In this document: one piece after another, positions 54,573 through 64,000 of the stretch | How the letters are laid out: every line of letters begins with the position of its first letter | Position numbering within the stretch: the stretch's first letter is position 1 | Position numbers and translations under genes: made by a program | Assembly: GCA_040797845.1 (NCBI GenBank) | Contig: JBFNFA010000002.1 | Coordinates: 124,001-188,000, forward strand | DNA from: Clostridium_AW sp040797845 | GTDB taxonomy: Bacteria > Bacillota > Clostridia > Clostridiales > Clostridiaceae | Length of the DNA stretch: 64,000 nucleotides | Direction of reading: 5' to 3' | Notes under the pieces: model-generated | What the model was told of the DNA's origin: nothing | Database searches by the model: none | Seen by the model: the letters and a program-made list of their open reading frames with translations, nothing else

Positions 54573-55502
54573 CTATATATGATTATTTAACCACATTATT
54601 ATATCTCTACTAACTTCATCTTTGTTAATTTCATTTAGTAATTCATGTCTAGCATCTTTATAAAGTTTCATGCTTATATCTTTTATTCCTGCTTTTCTAT
54701 ATAAATTATATAGTTTAATTACATCTCGCCCATTACCACCAACTGGGTCACTATCTCCAGATATCATAAGTATGGGTAGACACTTAGGAGTATTATTAAT
54801 GGCTTTACTTCCATTTGCCTCTTTTATTCCCTGAAACAAATCGCAGAAAAATTGATGGGTTGGTACTTTTCCACATAAAGGGTCTTCAATATATTTATCT
54901 ACTTCCTTTTCATCTCTAGTAAGCCAATCTGAAATTGTTCTATTTTCTTCAAAACTAGAATTGAATCTTCCAAAAGAAAGCTTATCTATTAGTTTACTTC
55001 TTTTATTCTTGCCATGGATTCTTCCCTGTGCCCTTGCTAGTAAGGTACCTAGTTCTAATTCAACTGCATTCTTCATCCCAGTACCACAGAGTACAACACC
55101 TTTTAAATTATGATTGTACTTATGAATAAAAGTCCTAGTAATAAAGCTTCCCATACTGTGGCCAAGTACAAAATGCGGTAATTCTCTATGTCTTTCCTGT
55201 ATTATGACAGATAATCTATAAAAATCGCTTAAAACTAGATTCCATCCATTTTCTGCCCCGAAAAAACCTATTTCATCTTCGTTTGCTGCTGTCCTTCCAT
55301 GTCCCCTATGGTCATTTGCATATACTATATAACCTTCTTCTACTAATTCTTTTGCAAATCTTTCATATCTTTTTGCGTGTTCTGCCATGCCGTGTGCTAT
55401 CTGAACTACACCTTTCGCATCTTCAATATTATCAGGCAGCCAATTATATACGAATATTCTTATCCCATCTATAGCTTTAAAAGTAAAAGCTTTAGTTTTC
55501 AT
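54573..55502 (-). CDS. Monoacylglycerol-lipase-like alpha/beta hydrolase
   Basis: 309 residues of the serine aminopeptidase S33/lysophospholipase subgroup. Visible are VVQIAHGMAEHAKRYERFA (oxyanion HG), NDHRGHGRT, nucleophile elbow GHSMGS, SGDSDPVGG (acid) and the final DARHEL His. Acts on monoglycerides or lysophospholipids by family. Cytoplasmic. The start has an AGGAGGGG site. Confidence 0.88.
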   Translation of the reverse strand: MKTKAFTFKAIDGIRIFVYNWLPDNIEDAKGVVQIAHGMAEHAKRYERFAKELVEEGYIVYANDHRGHGRTAANEDEIGFFGAENGWNLVLSDFYRLSVIIQERHRELPHFVLGHSMGSFITRTFIHKYNHNLKGVVLCGTGMKNAVELELGTLLARAQGRIHGKNKRSKLIDKLSFGRFNSSFEENRTISDWLTRDEKEVDKYIEDPLCGKVPTHQFFCDLFQGIKEANGSKAINNTPKCLPILMISGDSDPVGGNGRDVIKLYNLYRKAGIKDISMKLYKDARHELLNEINKDEVSRDIIMWLNNHI

Positions 55503-55683
55503 ACTACCCCTCCTAAAAAATACTGTACACTTATATATAATATAAGTGTACAGCTTTTATAATTCCCTAGCAATATTATTTACTTTATCTTTCAATTTTA
55601 GTAATTATTTTTGTATAAAAAGTTCATAGTATTGTAATCCATCAATATTACTAAATATTTTTAGTAACACAAATACGAATTTT

Positions 55684-56583
55684 TTAATATAATTTAAAGC
55701 TATATTTCTCAAGTACCCATTTTGGTATATTGAATCTTGCGGTCTTTAAGGGATCAACCACCTGGCATATTTCTGTACTTCCAACTAAGCTTAAAAGCAT
55801 GGCTATTTCACTAAGTGGCATGTCTATTCTTTCTTTTAGCAACTGGCCCATTTGATGCACTGATGCATCTACCGCCTCATCTAAAGTTTCTTTTGAAGCT
55901 ATTGTACTTATGATTTCATCATTTTCTAATAAAGGACTCTCGATTTTAATATCCTTTACTACTTCTAACTTAACCTGTACTTTTCCACTAACTTCTGCTC
56001 CTGTTACAGAAATTTCTCCATCACCCATAACAGCATGTAGGTCACCTAATGCAAAGAGAGCTCCTTCTGTAAATACCGGAAAATATAGTATTGCCCCTTC
56101 TCCTATCATAGCATTGTCCATATTTCCTCCATGCTCTCCTGGAGTACCACAGTTTATTCCTTCACCTTCTGGAGCTACTCCTATAACACCTATCATCTTT
56201 TTTAATGGAATTCTTAATTTATCATCAAATATGATTTCATCATTTTCAATATGTAATATTCTTGAAGTCATTCCTTCTAGTTTATCCCCAAGCACACCTA
56301 AGTTTTCTCCTGTAGCTATAACTGCTTGATTTCCAATTTCTATTTTTTCTATAGTTACCTTAAGTACATCTCCTGGCATAACATTTTCTATATATACTGG
56401 TCCAGTTGCAGGATTTATTTTATTCCAATCTATAGCTTCTAACCTATCTTCCATGGATTTTACCTGATCTCCAAAACAATCCATAGTATGAAACTCTATG
56501 CTTTCACCACTTTTAACTTTGGCTATTGGCTTATTTTCTTTTGAAAAACTATATATACAGTTTGAATTCAATATTTTTAGCAT
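55684..56583 (-). CDS. Acetamidase/formamidase family protein
   Basis: 299 residues, FmdA/AmdA fold with PVYIENVMPGDVLKVTI, GVAPEGEGINCGTPGEHGGN and LGDLHAVMGDGEISVTGAEV, including the His/Asp/Glu residues of the metal site. The family releases ammonia from formamide, acetamide or other small amides. Monocistronic, strong GGGGGG ribosome site. Confidence 0.87.
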   Translation of the reverse strand: MLKILNSNCIYSFSKENKPIAKVKSGESIEFHTMDCFGDQVKSMEDRLEAIDWNKINPATGPVYIENVMPGDVLKVTIEKIEIGNQAVIATGENLGVLGDKLEGMTSRILHIENDEIIFDDKLRIPLKKMIGVIGVAPEGEGINCGTPGEHGGNMDNAMIGEGAILYFPVFTEGALFALGDLHAVMGDGEISVTGAEVSGKVQVKLEVVKDIKIESPLLENDEIISTIASKETLDEAVDASVHQMGQLLKERIDMPLSEIAMLLSLVGSTEICQVVDPLKTARFNIPKWVLEKYSFKLY

Positions 56584-56649
56584 ATAAAGCCCCCCTTATA
56601 TTCTTGTTATACTTAGGGATATTATAGCAATGATTTTATATATTTACAA

Positions 56650-56700
56650 AATAAAAGAGGAAACCAATGACTTTTTAATAAAAACATTGACTTCCCCTTT
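56650..56700 (-). terminator. Probable terminator of the glycerate operon
   Basis: AAAGAGGAAACCAATG pairs imperfectly with CATTGACTTCCCCTTT around an A/T loop, just past the glxK stop. Confidence 0.5.
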
Positions 56701-56704
56701 AAAT

Positions 56705-57838
56705 TTATTTATTAAATTTCAGTATCCTAGCTACATTTTCAGCAGCCTTTTCTAAATTAGATTTTCCTTCTTCTAGAGCCTTTTCTATTGTAGATGCTTC
56801 TCTTAAGATTCCTATAACTGAGCTTATACCATTTTCATATAATCCTTCTATGCCATCTCCAATCCTACCTGCAAAGGCTATTACGGGAATTCCATACTTC
56901 TTTGCTACTTTGGATACTCCAACTGGAGTTTTACCATAGTTAGTTTGGCTATCTATACTGCCTTCTCCTGTAATTACAAGTTCTGCTCCCTTTATCTTAT
57001 CCTCTAGACCAGTATATTGGATTACTAAATCTATTCCTGGGGATAGCTTGCCCTTTAAAAATGCCATTAGCGCCATTCCAAGGCCTCCAGCCGCTCCTCC
57101 TCCTGGTATGCCATCTACTTTTATCCCTAGTTCTTCTTCTATGACTTTCGCATAGTGAGTCATATTTTCTTCTAGTATTTCTACAGTTTCTTTATCTGCT
57201 CCTTTTTGAGGGCCAAATATCCTTGATGCCCCTCTCTCACCTAATAGTGGATTATTTACATCGCAAGCTACTTCTATTGATATATTCTCAATTCTTTTGT
57301 CTAATGAGGATAAATCTATATTTTTAATTTTATGGAGTTCTCCCCCTCCAAAACCTATTTCTTTTCCTTCACTATCTAATAGTCTTGCTCCTAATGCTTG
57401 AATCATACCTGCTCCTCCATCATTAGTAGCACTTCCACCAATGCAAACTAATATGCTTTTTACGCCCTTATCTAATGCTGCTTTTATCAGTTCGCCTGTC
57501 CCATAAGTAGTAGTTATTAAAGGATTTCTCTCATTTCTAGGTACCAGTTGAAGACCACTAGCCACCGCCATTTCTATGAATGCTCTCTCTCCATCTCCAG
57601 ATATTCCATAGTATGCTTTAGTTTTTTTACCTAAAGGTCCTAATACATCTAAATATACTAATTCTCCTGAAGTGGCATCAACCAAGGATTGAAGAGTTCC
57701 CTCTCCTCCATCACCCATAGGTACAACTATACATTCGCTATCTTCAAATACCTTTTTTATTCCTCTTTTTATTGATTCTCCTGCTTCCTTTGCTGTCATG
57801 CTTTCTTTAAAGGAATCTGGCGCTATAACAACTTTCAT
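56705..57838 (-). CDS. glxK: Glycerate kinase
   Basis: 377 residues, type 1 glycerate kinase (GlxK/GarK). Start VIAPDSFKESMTAKEAG, then GDGGEGTLQSLV, IGGSATNDGGAGM and TGEGSIDSQT are diagnostic. It phosphorylates D-glycerate to a phosphoglycerate that enters glycolysis. It follows the GntP-type permease gene by 21 nt. Confidence 0.93.
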   Translation of the reverse strand: MKVVIAPDSFKESMTAKEAGESIKRGIKKVFEDSECIVVPMGDGGEGTLQSLVDATSGELVYLDVLGPLGKKTKAYYGISGDGERAFIEMAVASGLQLVPRNERNPLITTTYGTGELIKAALDKGVKSILVCIGGSATNDGGAGMIQALGARLLDSEGKEIGFGGGELHKIKNIDLSSLDKRIENISIEVACDVNNPLLGERGASRIFGPQKGADKETVEILEENMTHYAKVIEEELGIKVDGIPGGGAAGGLGMALMAFLKGKLSPGIDLVIQYTGLEDKIKGAELVITGEGSIDSQTNYGKTPVGVSKVAKKYGIPVIAFAGRIGDGIEGLYENGISSVIGILREASTIEKALEEGKSNLEKAAENVARILKFNK

Positions 57839-57859
57839 ATATATCTCCCCTTTATAAGG

Positions 57860-59113
57860 CTAAAATTTCAACACTCCAAATATTATTGTTGACACTATAG
57901 TCATAACAAGCCCTATTATTGTTTCATAAGGAATTAACTTTAATCTATCTTTCATATCCATATTTATGCTTCCTCCAGTAGCATGGAAAAAGCTTCCGTG
58001 TGGTAAATGATCTAGCACTGTAGCTCCTGAATGAATCATAGCCGCTGCTCCTAAGTTTCCTACTCCTAGTTGTAAAATTGTAGGTCCAAACACCTGGCTT
58101 CCTACTGCTGTTCCAGAAGTTGTAGAAGCTGTTGCTGCAGACATAAGTATTCCTGCTATAGGCGCAAGCACAAAGGCTGGTAATCCTGATGAGCCTAAAG
58201 CATTTACTATAACATCCTTCAAACTTGAATTTGCGATTATACCGGAAATAGTACCTGTACCGATTAATAATATTGCTACTCCACTCATTTTAGCTAATCC
58301 AGACTGCATGTAATGATTTATATTTTTAATTTTTCCCATGCATAAGGCTCCTACAATTCCACCTACTGGTAAGGCTATTAATGGATCAATATTGATATTT
58401 GCCATAGGTCTTAGAGCTAAAATTAATATTGAAACTATAGGTCCAATTATTGCTCCAAAGAAACCTGGTCTTTCTTCCTTATTTATAAGAATCTCACTTT
58501 TTGTAACCTTAGGACCTTTCTCTTTAAGCCTTTTAGCTATTATACAAGTAACTATAAGTCCAAATATACCTGGTATAATTCCTGCTGCCATGACAGAAGT
58601 TAATGGAACCTTAAAAGCATCCGAAGCCGCAATGGCATTAGGATTTGGAGACATTAAGTTTCCCGCTTTACCCCCTCCTATCATAGCCATTAAAATAGAA
58701 GTTTTAGATAAATTAGCTTTATATGCTACTTCCAAAGCTATTGATGAAACAGTTATAACAGCAACATCAATAAATACCCCTACAGAAGTTAACACCATAG
58801 TAGCAATAGCCAAAGCAATAAGGGAATTAGATTCACCTATTTTATCTATTATTGTTTCAGCTATCTTTGCTGCAGCACCTGATTCAATTAATACTCCTGC
58901 TAAAACTCCTGCTGCCAATATTCTTAATATGGCTGTAACAATCCCTTTTGTTCCACCTATCATAAAGTCAACTGTTTGAACAACAGACGCTCCACCAACA
59001 AGCCCCCCGACAATGGCACCTACCATTAATCCATAAGCTGGGTGAACTTTTTTAATAATTAATACAATTGCTAAAATTAATCCAATTATTGCTCCTAAAG
59101 CAGTTATCTGCAT
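57860..59113 (-). CDS. GntP-family permease, probably for glycerate
   Basis: 417 residues, about 12-13 helices, GntP-type permease (MVGAIVGGLVGG and MIGGGKAGNLMSPNPNAIAA). The family imports gluconate and related sugar acids with H+. Position between a CdaR regulator and glycerate kinase points to D-glycerate. The ATG follows GGGGGG. A catabolite-control-like site lies just upstream. Confidence 0.87.
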   Translation of the reverse strand: MQITALGAIIGLILAIVLIIKKVHPAYGLMVGAIVGGLVGGASVVQTVDFMIGGTKGIVTAILRILAAGVLAGVLIESGAAAKIAETIIDKIGESNSLIALAIATMVLTSVGVFIDVAVITVSSIALEVAYKANLSKTSILMAMIGGGKAGNLMSPNPNAIAASDAFKVPLTSVMAAGIIPGIFGLIVTCIIAKRLKEKGPKVTKSEILINKEERPGFFGAIIGPIVSILILALRPMANINIDPLIALPVGGIVGALCMGKIKNINHYMQSGLAKMSGVAILLIGTGTISGIIANSSLKDVIVNALGSSGLPAFVLAPIAGILMSAATASTTSGTAVGSQVFGPTILQLGVGNLGAAAMIHSGATVLDHLPHGSFFHATGGSINMDMKDRLKLIPYETIIGLVMTIVSTIIFGVLKF

Positions 59114-59148
59114 TTTTAAATCCCCCCATTTTTAAATTTATAATATTA

Positions 59149-59163
59149 TTGTAAACGTTTGGG
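59149..59163. promoter_or_regulatory. Candidate CcpA (cre) site ahead of gntP
   Basis: TTGTAAACGTTTGGG matches 12 of 15 positions of the Bacillus cre consensus WTGAAARCGYTTWWN and lies in the cdaR-gntP gap. It would allow glucose repression of the permease and kinase. Confidence 0.4.
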
Positions 59164-59204
59164 GTTATAAATTCATCGGTATTAAACATAAAATTTATAG
59201 AGAG

Positions 59205-60287
59205 TTATTGGTCATTTGCATAATAGCTGTTCTTCATAATATAAGTTACATAAGCTAAATATAGATTAATTAAATCTGAATAATTCCTAATATCTTTACC
59301 TGTAATGTTTTTTATCTTTTCAATCCTATAGTTTAAAGTATTTCTATGTATATTTAAATATTTCGCAATTTTGTTCATTTCTCCATTAAATTCTAAGTAA
59401 GCCATAAAAGTTTTTGTTAACTCTCCTTCATATCCTTTTGAGCAAAATTTTTCTCCAAGTTGAAGCATATTTCCCAAAGTTTTAGATTCTAAAATAGCAA
59501 ATATATAACTTACATTTTCATAATAAATCATATTGTTGTTTAAATTTAATTTTATTCCAATTTCAGCAGCATCTATACTTTGATAAAAAGCTCTTCCCAT
59601 GTTTAATTTTTCTTCACTTATTCCTATATAATAATCACCTAAATCTATTTCTTCTTTAATATCTTCTATGAACTTTTCAAGTCTGTCTTCTCTTATAAGT
59701 AAAAGAAGCTTTTCCTCTTCTAAAGCTATATGATATTCATCTAAAGATAGGTATTTTAAAAAGTTTTCTTTATCCTTTATTTTTTTCTTACTTTGAATCA
59801 AAATCGCTCTTCTTTTTATCAAAATATCTATATTGAGCATCTTACCTTTTTCGATGAATTCTTTAGTATAATCGTTGTAACCATACACCCATTTGAATAT
59901 ATATTCCTCTTTTTCTTTCTCTTTCACTCTCTGTAGATTAGCTATATTTTCTTGAGACAGTAAAAGTTCTGCTGTTATTTTAACTAACTCTCCAAAAGGC
60001 TTCACAACATTAGCTTCACCACTTATACCTATAACCCCCATAATTACCCCTTCATATTTTATAGGCATGTTAACACCTTTTTTTACATACTTCGTGTCCT
60101 CAGTAATCTCAACCATTCTATTCTCCTGTATGGCTTGCACTGCTCCTTGATGTAAGGTTCCTACCCTGCTTTTATCTCCGCTCCCAATTATAACTCCTTT
60201 ATTATTCATTATGTTTATGTTATATGGTATTACTTTCATCATTTTATCCACAATTGTTTGAGCTAATTTTGAATTAATTTCTATCAT
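59205..60287 (-). CDS. cdaR: CdaR-type sugar-diacid/glycerate regulator
   Basis: 360 residues. An N-terminal diacid-sensing domain (about 1-135; LAQTIVDKMMKVIPYNINIMN...GVIGISGEANVVKPFGELV) is followed by a PucR-type C-terminal helix-turn-helix, MNKIAKYLNIHRNTLNYRIE. CdaR proteins activate glycerate/galactarate genes on binding the acid. First gene of the cdaR-gntP-glxK cluster, all on one strand. Confidence 0.88.
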   Translation of the reverse strand: MIEINSKLAQTIVDKMMKVIPYNINIMNNKGVIIGSGDKSRVGTLHQGAVQAIQENRMVEITEDTKYVKKGVNMPIKYEGVIMGVIGISGEANVVKPFGELVKITAELLLSQENIANLQRVKEKEKEEYIFKWVYGYNDYTKEFIEKGKMLNIDILIKRRAILIQSKKKIKDKENFLKYLSLDEYHIALEEEKLLLLIREDRLEKFIEDIKEEIDLGDYYIGISEEKLNMGRAFYQSIDAAEIGIKLNLNNNMIYYENVSYIFAILESKTLGNMLQLGEKFCSKGYEGELTKTFMAYLEFNGEMNKIAKYLNIHRNTLNYRIEKIKNITGKDIRNYSDLINLYLAYVTYIMKNSYYANDQ

Positions 60288-60435
60288 TATCTTAACCCCT
60301 TTTCACTGTGTTTTTAAATCTATATCCTTAGGTTTCGCTGTTACCTACATAATTAATTATACACTCTCAAAGCTTATATTTAGTTATTTTATTTATAAGA
60401 TACCTAAATGCATAAAGAAATTTTACATAAGTACT

Positions 60436-60484
60436 AAAAAATAAGGATGCATAACTCGATTTTGAGCTATTCATCCTTATTTTA
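60436..60484 (-). terminator. Terminator of the chemoreceptor gene
   Basis: AAAAATAAGGATG pairs with CATCCTTATTTT, directly after the stop of the receptor gene. Confidence 0.75.
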
Positions 60485-60485
60485 T

Positions 60486-62252
60486 CTACTTAGTTATGAT
60501 TTTATCTATATATTTATTAATATCCTCTGATGTCTTGTTTAAATCTTGAGCCATTGTAGATAGCTTATGAACTAATTTATTTTGTTCTTCTACAGTAGCT
60601 GCTACTTCCTCTGTTGAAGCTGAAAGCTCTTGAGATATACTAGCTACCACTTGAGTTTTATATAACAATTCATCCTTCTCTCCTATGGTGTTATCTATTG
60701 TTGTATTCACATCACTTATAGATGGAAGTATATAATTGATCTCCTTAAGAATATTTTCAAAGTTAACCATTGAATCTTTAATTGTTTCCACTTGGTTTTC
60801 TAGTATTGATGTAGCAGAACCAGTTGTAGTTACAACCGCATCAAAATCCTTCGTCATATTTCTTGTAATTTCATCTATATTTCTTGATGATTGAATACTT
60901 TCCTCTGCTAACTTTCTTATTTCATCTGCAACAACAGCAAAACCTTTTCCTTCTTCTCCAGCTCTTGCCGCTTCTATTGATGCGTTTAAAGCTAAAAGGT
61001 TGGTTTCTTTAGCAATATTGTCTATGGCTTCTGTTATTAAATTAATTTTCTTCATGTTATCTTCAAAGCTATTTACCTTTTCTATAACTTCGTCAAAAGA
61101 TTCTTTGATATCTTCAATTGATTGCATTAATTTTTTTAGGCTCTCTTCATTTATATCTGCAGAAGATTTTATTTGTGTACTGCTGCTAGATATATGATGA
61201 ATTTTCTTTCCTACAATATCTAAACTCTCTGATAGATTTTCAACGAAGGTTGATATATCAGCTAATTCGGAGGATTGCTCTGTAGATCCTTTAGCTATTT
61301 CCCCCATTACATCTTCTATCCCCTCACTGGAACTGTTTAATTCCTCAGAAGAGTTCGTTAAATCTAAAGATAATTCATTTAATCCGTTAAATGAGTCTTT
61401 TACTTTATTTATTAAATTTCCAATATCATCTGCCATACGATTGAACACCTGGCTTACATATCCTATTTCGTCATTCTTATTATAAAGTGATCTACTGTTT
61501 AAATTACCATGGGATAATTCTTTCATACATTTTATTATTTCTTCAAGAGGTAATATCTTTTTACCTATGATAAATGCTAATAAAATAGTGACTAATATAC
61601 TAAATACTATGATTATAGCAATAGATATCTTAAATAATCTATATGCACTTTTATAGAAATCTTCCTCATAACATCCTACATTTATATACCAATCCCAAGG
61701 TTCGAAATATCTAACTATATTCACCTTAGGTTTCTGTTCCTTTTCACCAGGATTTTGCCACATGAAATATATTACACCATTGTTTACAGGATTTTTACCT
61801 TCCTCGATTATTGACTTGGCCACATACTTTCCTTTAGCATCTTGGAATTCCATTATGTTTTCCCCTTCTTTAGCAGGATGCATAACTTCTAATCCACTAC
61901 TATCTATTGCATACATATATGCTTTTATATCCTCAAAATCCACTGAAGATTTAATCTCTCTTGTCTTTCCATCACTTGATTTCGGATTTAACATTATTCT
62001 TCTAAAGGTTTCTTGGGCTTCTTCTAATGTATATTTACCTTGTTTAACCTGTTCATCAAGTATCTTCATTGTTTCTATACCAACATTAGCTTTGTTTTCT
62101 AAGGCTTTTATTCCTAGGTTGGTCAATTCTTTTGTCTGATAAAAATAGCTTAATAATCCAAAGGTAAGCATAGCTCCAGTAATTATTATAGCGACAAGAA
62201 TAAAAGATGAATATAAGGATTGTCTTAAACCTTTTTTGCCTTTATTTTTCAT
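60486..62252 (-). CDS. Methyl-accepting chemotaxis protein with Cache sensor
   Basis: 588 residues from the ATG at 62252 after AGGAGGGGG; the longer frame contains the site. TM1 (about 12-37), an extracytoplasmic single Cache domain (about 40-185, with WYINVGCYEEDFY), TM2 (about 190-215) and HAMP follow. The long signalling coiled coil has the conserved tip LLALNASIEAARAGEEGKGF. No C-terminal CheR pentapeptide. The ligand, probably a small organic acid, is unknown. Solo gene. Confidence 0.92.
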   Translation of the reverse strand: MKNKGKKGLRQSLYSSFILVAIIITGAMLTFGLLSYFYQTKELTNLGIKALENKANVGIETMKILDEQVKQGKYTLEEAQETFRRIMLNPKSSDGKTREIKSSVDFEDIKAYMYAIDSSGLEVMHPAKEGENIMEFQDAKGKYVAKSIIEEGKNPVNNGVIYFMWQNPGEKEQKPKVNIVRYFEPWDWYINVGCYEEDFYKSAYRLFKISIAIIIVFSILVTILLAFIIGKKILPLEEIIKCMKELSHGNLNSRSLYNKNDEIGYVSQVFNRMADDIGNLINKVKDSFNGLNELSLDLTNSSEELNSSSEGIEDVMGEIAKGSTEQSSELADISTFVENLSESLDIVGKKIHHISSSSTQIKSSADINEESLKKLMQSIEDIKESFDEVIEKVNSFEDNMKKINLITEAIDNIAKETNLLALNASIEAARAGEEGKGFAVVADEIRKLAEESIQSSRNIDEITRNMTKDFDAVVTTTGSATSILENQVETIKDSMVNFENILKEINYILPSISDVNTTIDNTIGEKDELLYKTQVVASISQELSASTEEVAATVEEQNKLVHKLSTMAQDLNKTSEDINKYIDKIITK

Positions 62253-62350
62253 AAATATCCCCCTCCTGCAGTCCATCTACTAATTTAGCATAATTTCACA
62301 TAATATCCAAGTAGTATTATGTAAAATTAAGTAAAGTTTAAATTAAAAAA

Positions 62351-62397
62351 ATCGACATAGGATATTAATTGTAAAATCAATAATATCCTATGCCGTT
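62351..62397 (-). terminator. Terminator of the chromate transporter pair
   Basis: GACATAGGATATTA / TAATATCCTATGCC stem with a 12-nt loop, about 120 nt past the second chromate gene. The remainder of the 62253-62515 gap is AT-rich without a gene. Confidence 0.65.
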
Positions 62398-62515
62398 ACC
62401 CTTTATTATTAAATTATTACCTCTATCAATAGCTCATCTGTTCTAATTATTCTAATCTATTAAAACAAAACTTCTCTCTATGAAAAAGTAAGGGATTATA
62501 AGAAAATTAAATGTT

Positions 62516-63046
62516 TTAAAATACCCCATAAAATATAATTCCTAAGATTGCAGCTACAACAATTACAAGTATGGGATGAAGTTTTGATTTTAAACTAATA
62601 ATTAAAATTATGGCCCCTATTATTATGGACTTTAAATCTATATACGATTGTTTTGCAAGGGATAAGAAAGCACTTATTATGAGTCCAATTAAAGCTGGTC
62701 TCATTCCCATTAATGCTGACTTCATAAGGGAAGAATTTTTAAATCTTAATACATAATGAGTTGCTATTGACACTAGAATAAATGGGAAAGCTACCACTCC
62801 AAGGGTTGCAAAAACACTTCCCCAAAATCCACTGATTGTATATCCTACAAAAGTAGCAGAATTAATGGATATAGGTCCAGGAGTCATCTGCGAAATACCT
62901 ATTATATCTAGAAACTGAGAAGAACTTAGCCAATTATTTGATGTTACTATTTCCCTCTCAATTAAAGGCAACATAGCATATCCACCACCGTAACCAAAAA
63001 CACCTATCTTAAAAAAACTCATAAATAATTTTAGAAGCATGTCCAT
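62516..63046 (-). CDS. chrA2: Chromate transporter, short-chain (second of pair)
   Basis: 176 residues, one CHR domain with about five hydrophobic segments and the family pattern FFKIGVFGYGGGYAMLPLIEREIV and QMTPGPISINSATFVGY. Short CHR proteins act as heterodimers. It starts 1 nt after the partner's stop, so the two are translated together. Besides chromate efflux, the native role may be transport of another anion. Confidence 0.88.
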   Translation of the reverse strand: MDMLLKLFMSFFKIGVFGYGGGYAMLPLIEREIVTSNNWLSSSQFLDIIGISQMTPGPISINSATFVGYTISGFWGSVFATLGVVAFPFILVSIATHYVLRFKNSSLMKSALMGMRPALIGLIISAFLSLAKQSYIDLKSIIIGAIILIISLKSKLHPILVIVVAAILGIIFYGVF

Positions 63047-63047
63047 T

Positions 63048-63584
63048 TTAAGCCACCTGCTTTCTTAAAAAAACTATTCCATAGATAGCAGAAAGAAAAA
63101 TCATTCCAACAGGATGAAAGTTAAAAATTGTAATGGCTATCACACATGTCACAGTTATAAGAATGTTGATTTTTTTCTTTTCCACAGATTTTGATAAGCT
63201 TTTTACCGCAATCAATACTAAAACAGGTACAGCCCCACTGATCCCTTTAAATACATTATCCACTATAGGGTTTTCTCTAAATTGCATAAAAAAAGCAGCT
63301 ATTATTAATATTATTAAAAAAGAAGGTAATATTACTCCTAATAGAGCAAAAATTGCGCCTAAAACTCCTCCTAATTTATACCCTATAAATAAAGATGAAT
63401 TTACTGGTAACGCGCCTGGAAAGCTCTGAGATATTACAAGTATATCTGTAAACTCTTCTTTTGAAATCCATTCTTTTGATTCAACCACCTCTTTTTCAAT
63501 TAAAGGAATCATTGCATATCCTCCACCAAAAGTAAAAGCTCCAATTTTAAAAAAGCTTAGAAACATTATAATTAATTTTTTCAT
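63048..63584 (-). CDS. chrA1: Chromate transporter, short-chain (first of pair)
   Basis: 178 residues, one CHR domain (FFKIGAFTFGGGYAMIPLIEKEVV, SQSFPGALPVNSSLFIGY). It pairs with the gene at 62516; together they equal one full-length ChrA. The start follows GGAGGA. Confidence 0.88.
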   Translation of the reverse strand: MKKLIIMFLSFFKIGAFTFGGGYAMIPLIEKEVVESKEWISKEEFTDILVISQSFPGALPVNSSLFIGYKLGGVLGAIFALLGVILPSFLIILIIAAFFMQFRENPIVDNVFKGISGAVPVLVLIAVKSLSKSVEKKKINILITVTCVIAITIFNFHPVGMIFLSAIYGIVFLRKQVA

Positions 63585-63846
63585 AAAAATTCCTCCATCA
63601 TAATAACCTAATAAATTGTTTCCTTTTTATAAAATCTCTTCTTTCTAAGTAAAATTGTATCACAGGTTTATTATAAATAAAAATTATGATTACTTATAAA
63701 ACTATAAGTTATAATTATAGTTATTCGAAGGCCTTTTATATAAAAAATTGTGGAATTTACTTTTAACTTTTGATAATTAATTATTAATTTTCAGCTAATG
63801 CAAAAAAACAAACTTCATGGAAGACTACAAAACATTGCAATTAAAA

Positions 63847-63884
63847 AAGGCATGAATAAGCTTTAATTAAGCTATTCATGCCTT
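63847..63884 (-). terminator. Terminator after the right-edge gene
   Basis: AAGGCATGAATAAGCT pairs with AGCTATTCATGCCTT (one-base asymmetry) around TTAATTA. Most likely it ends the partial gene at the right edge. The 63585-63846 stretch is AT-rich promoter DNA for chrA1 with no gene that I can see. Confidence 0.7.
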
Positions 63885-63938
63885 CTTTGTTATTATGTTA
63901 TTGCTTGTAAAACTAATAATAATCCTTAATTTAATGTT

Positions 63939-64000
63939 TTATTTTCTAAGCATTATTTCAAGAGTCAATTTTGCCGTGTTAACTAAGTTTTCTACAGTAA
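63939..64000 (-). CDS. C-terminal end of a gene cut by the window edge
   Basis: The minus strand reads TVENLVNTAKLTLEIMLRK then TAA at 63939-63941, followed by a terminator. Only about 19 codons are present, too few to name a product. Confidence 0.4.
   Translation of the reverse strand, partial: TVENLVNTAKLTLEIMLRK

Overview
The window looks like chromosome of a low-GC, strictly anaerobic, spore-forming Firmicute of the genus Clostridium. The evidence is very AT-rich DNA, strong AGGAGG ribosome sites, CWB2-type surface proteins, rubrerythrin, Feo iron transport, and a YtfJ-type spore protein. The mix of CWB2 S-layer proteins, a PLL/DUF346 lectin and N5-(carboxyethyl)ornithine synthase resembles the C. 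botulinum/C. sporogenes group. That is inference, because no rRNA or other marker gene is present. I saw no tRNA, rRNA, CRISPR array, intact transposase or prophage.

Layout. 1-13 kb: two CWB2 surface proteins (one cut by the left edge) flank ceo, an M28 aminopeptidase, a kinase-like protein, a five-copy palindrome array and a duplicated module of very small genes. 13-25 kb: acyltransferase, SEC-C protein, Rpn nuclease between two repeat blocks, polysaccharide deacetylase, MnmM-like methyltransferase, U32-like protein, patatin, membrane protein and a MASE3 histidine kinase. 24.6-29 kb: six-repeat lectin, SDR oxidoreductase, DUF1275 and DUF2238 membrane proteins. 29-41 kb: metal transport, with a DtxR-family regulator divergent from feoA-feoB, then PrsW, MATE and MBL proteins. 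A second operon follows: feoA, feoB, a nicotianamine-synthase-like SAM protein and a flippase-like protein. A purine permease ends this part. 41-51 kb: hydrolase, DinB, rubrerythrin, a subtilase (Csp-like) protein that has lost its catalytic residues, membrane proteins and the ytfI-ytfJ sporulation pair. 51-64 kb: MscS, S41, AIM24, lipase, formamidase, the cdaR-gntP-glxK glycerate operon, a Cache chemoreceptor and a two-gene chromate transporter.

The most distinctive non-coding content is a composite repeat system confined to intergenic gaps. It has a short palindrome of about 65 bp (17 full copies and 3 halves) and a long quasi-palindrome of about 205 bp (5 copies). They occur in recurring blocks with homologous spacers. 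No enzyme for mobilising them is in the window. One half copy supplies the stop codon of the DtxR-family gene.

The best candidates for undescribed biology are: (1) the feoA2-feoB2-NAS-like-flippase operon; (2) the Csp-like pseudoprotease; (3) the duplicated small-gene module next to the S-layer gene, one copy of which has been overwritten by a structured element; and (4) the composite palindrome system.

Starts were chosen by ribosome-binding-site spacing, so several genes begin a few codons inside the longest open frame.
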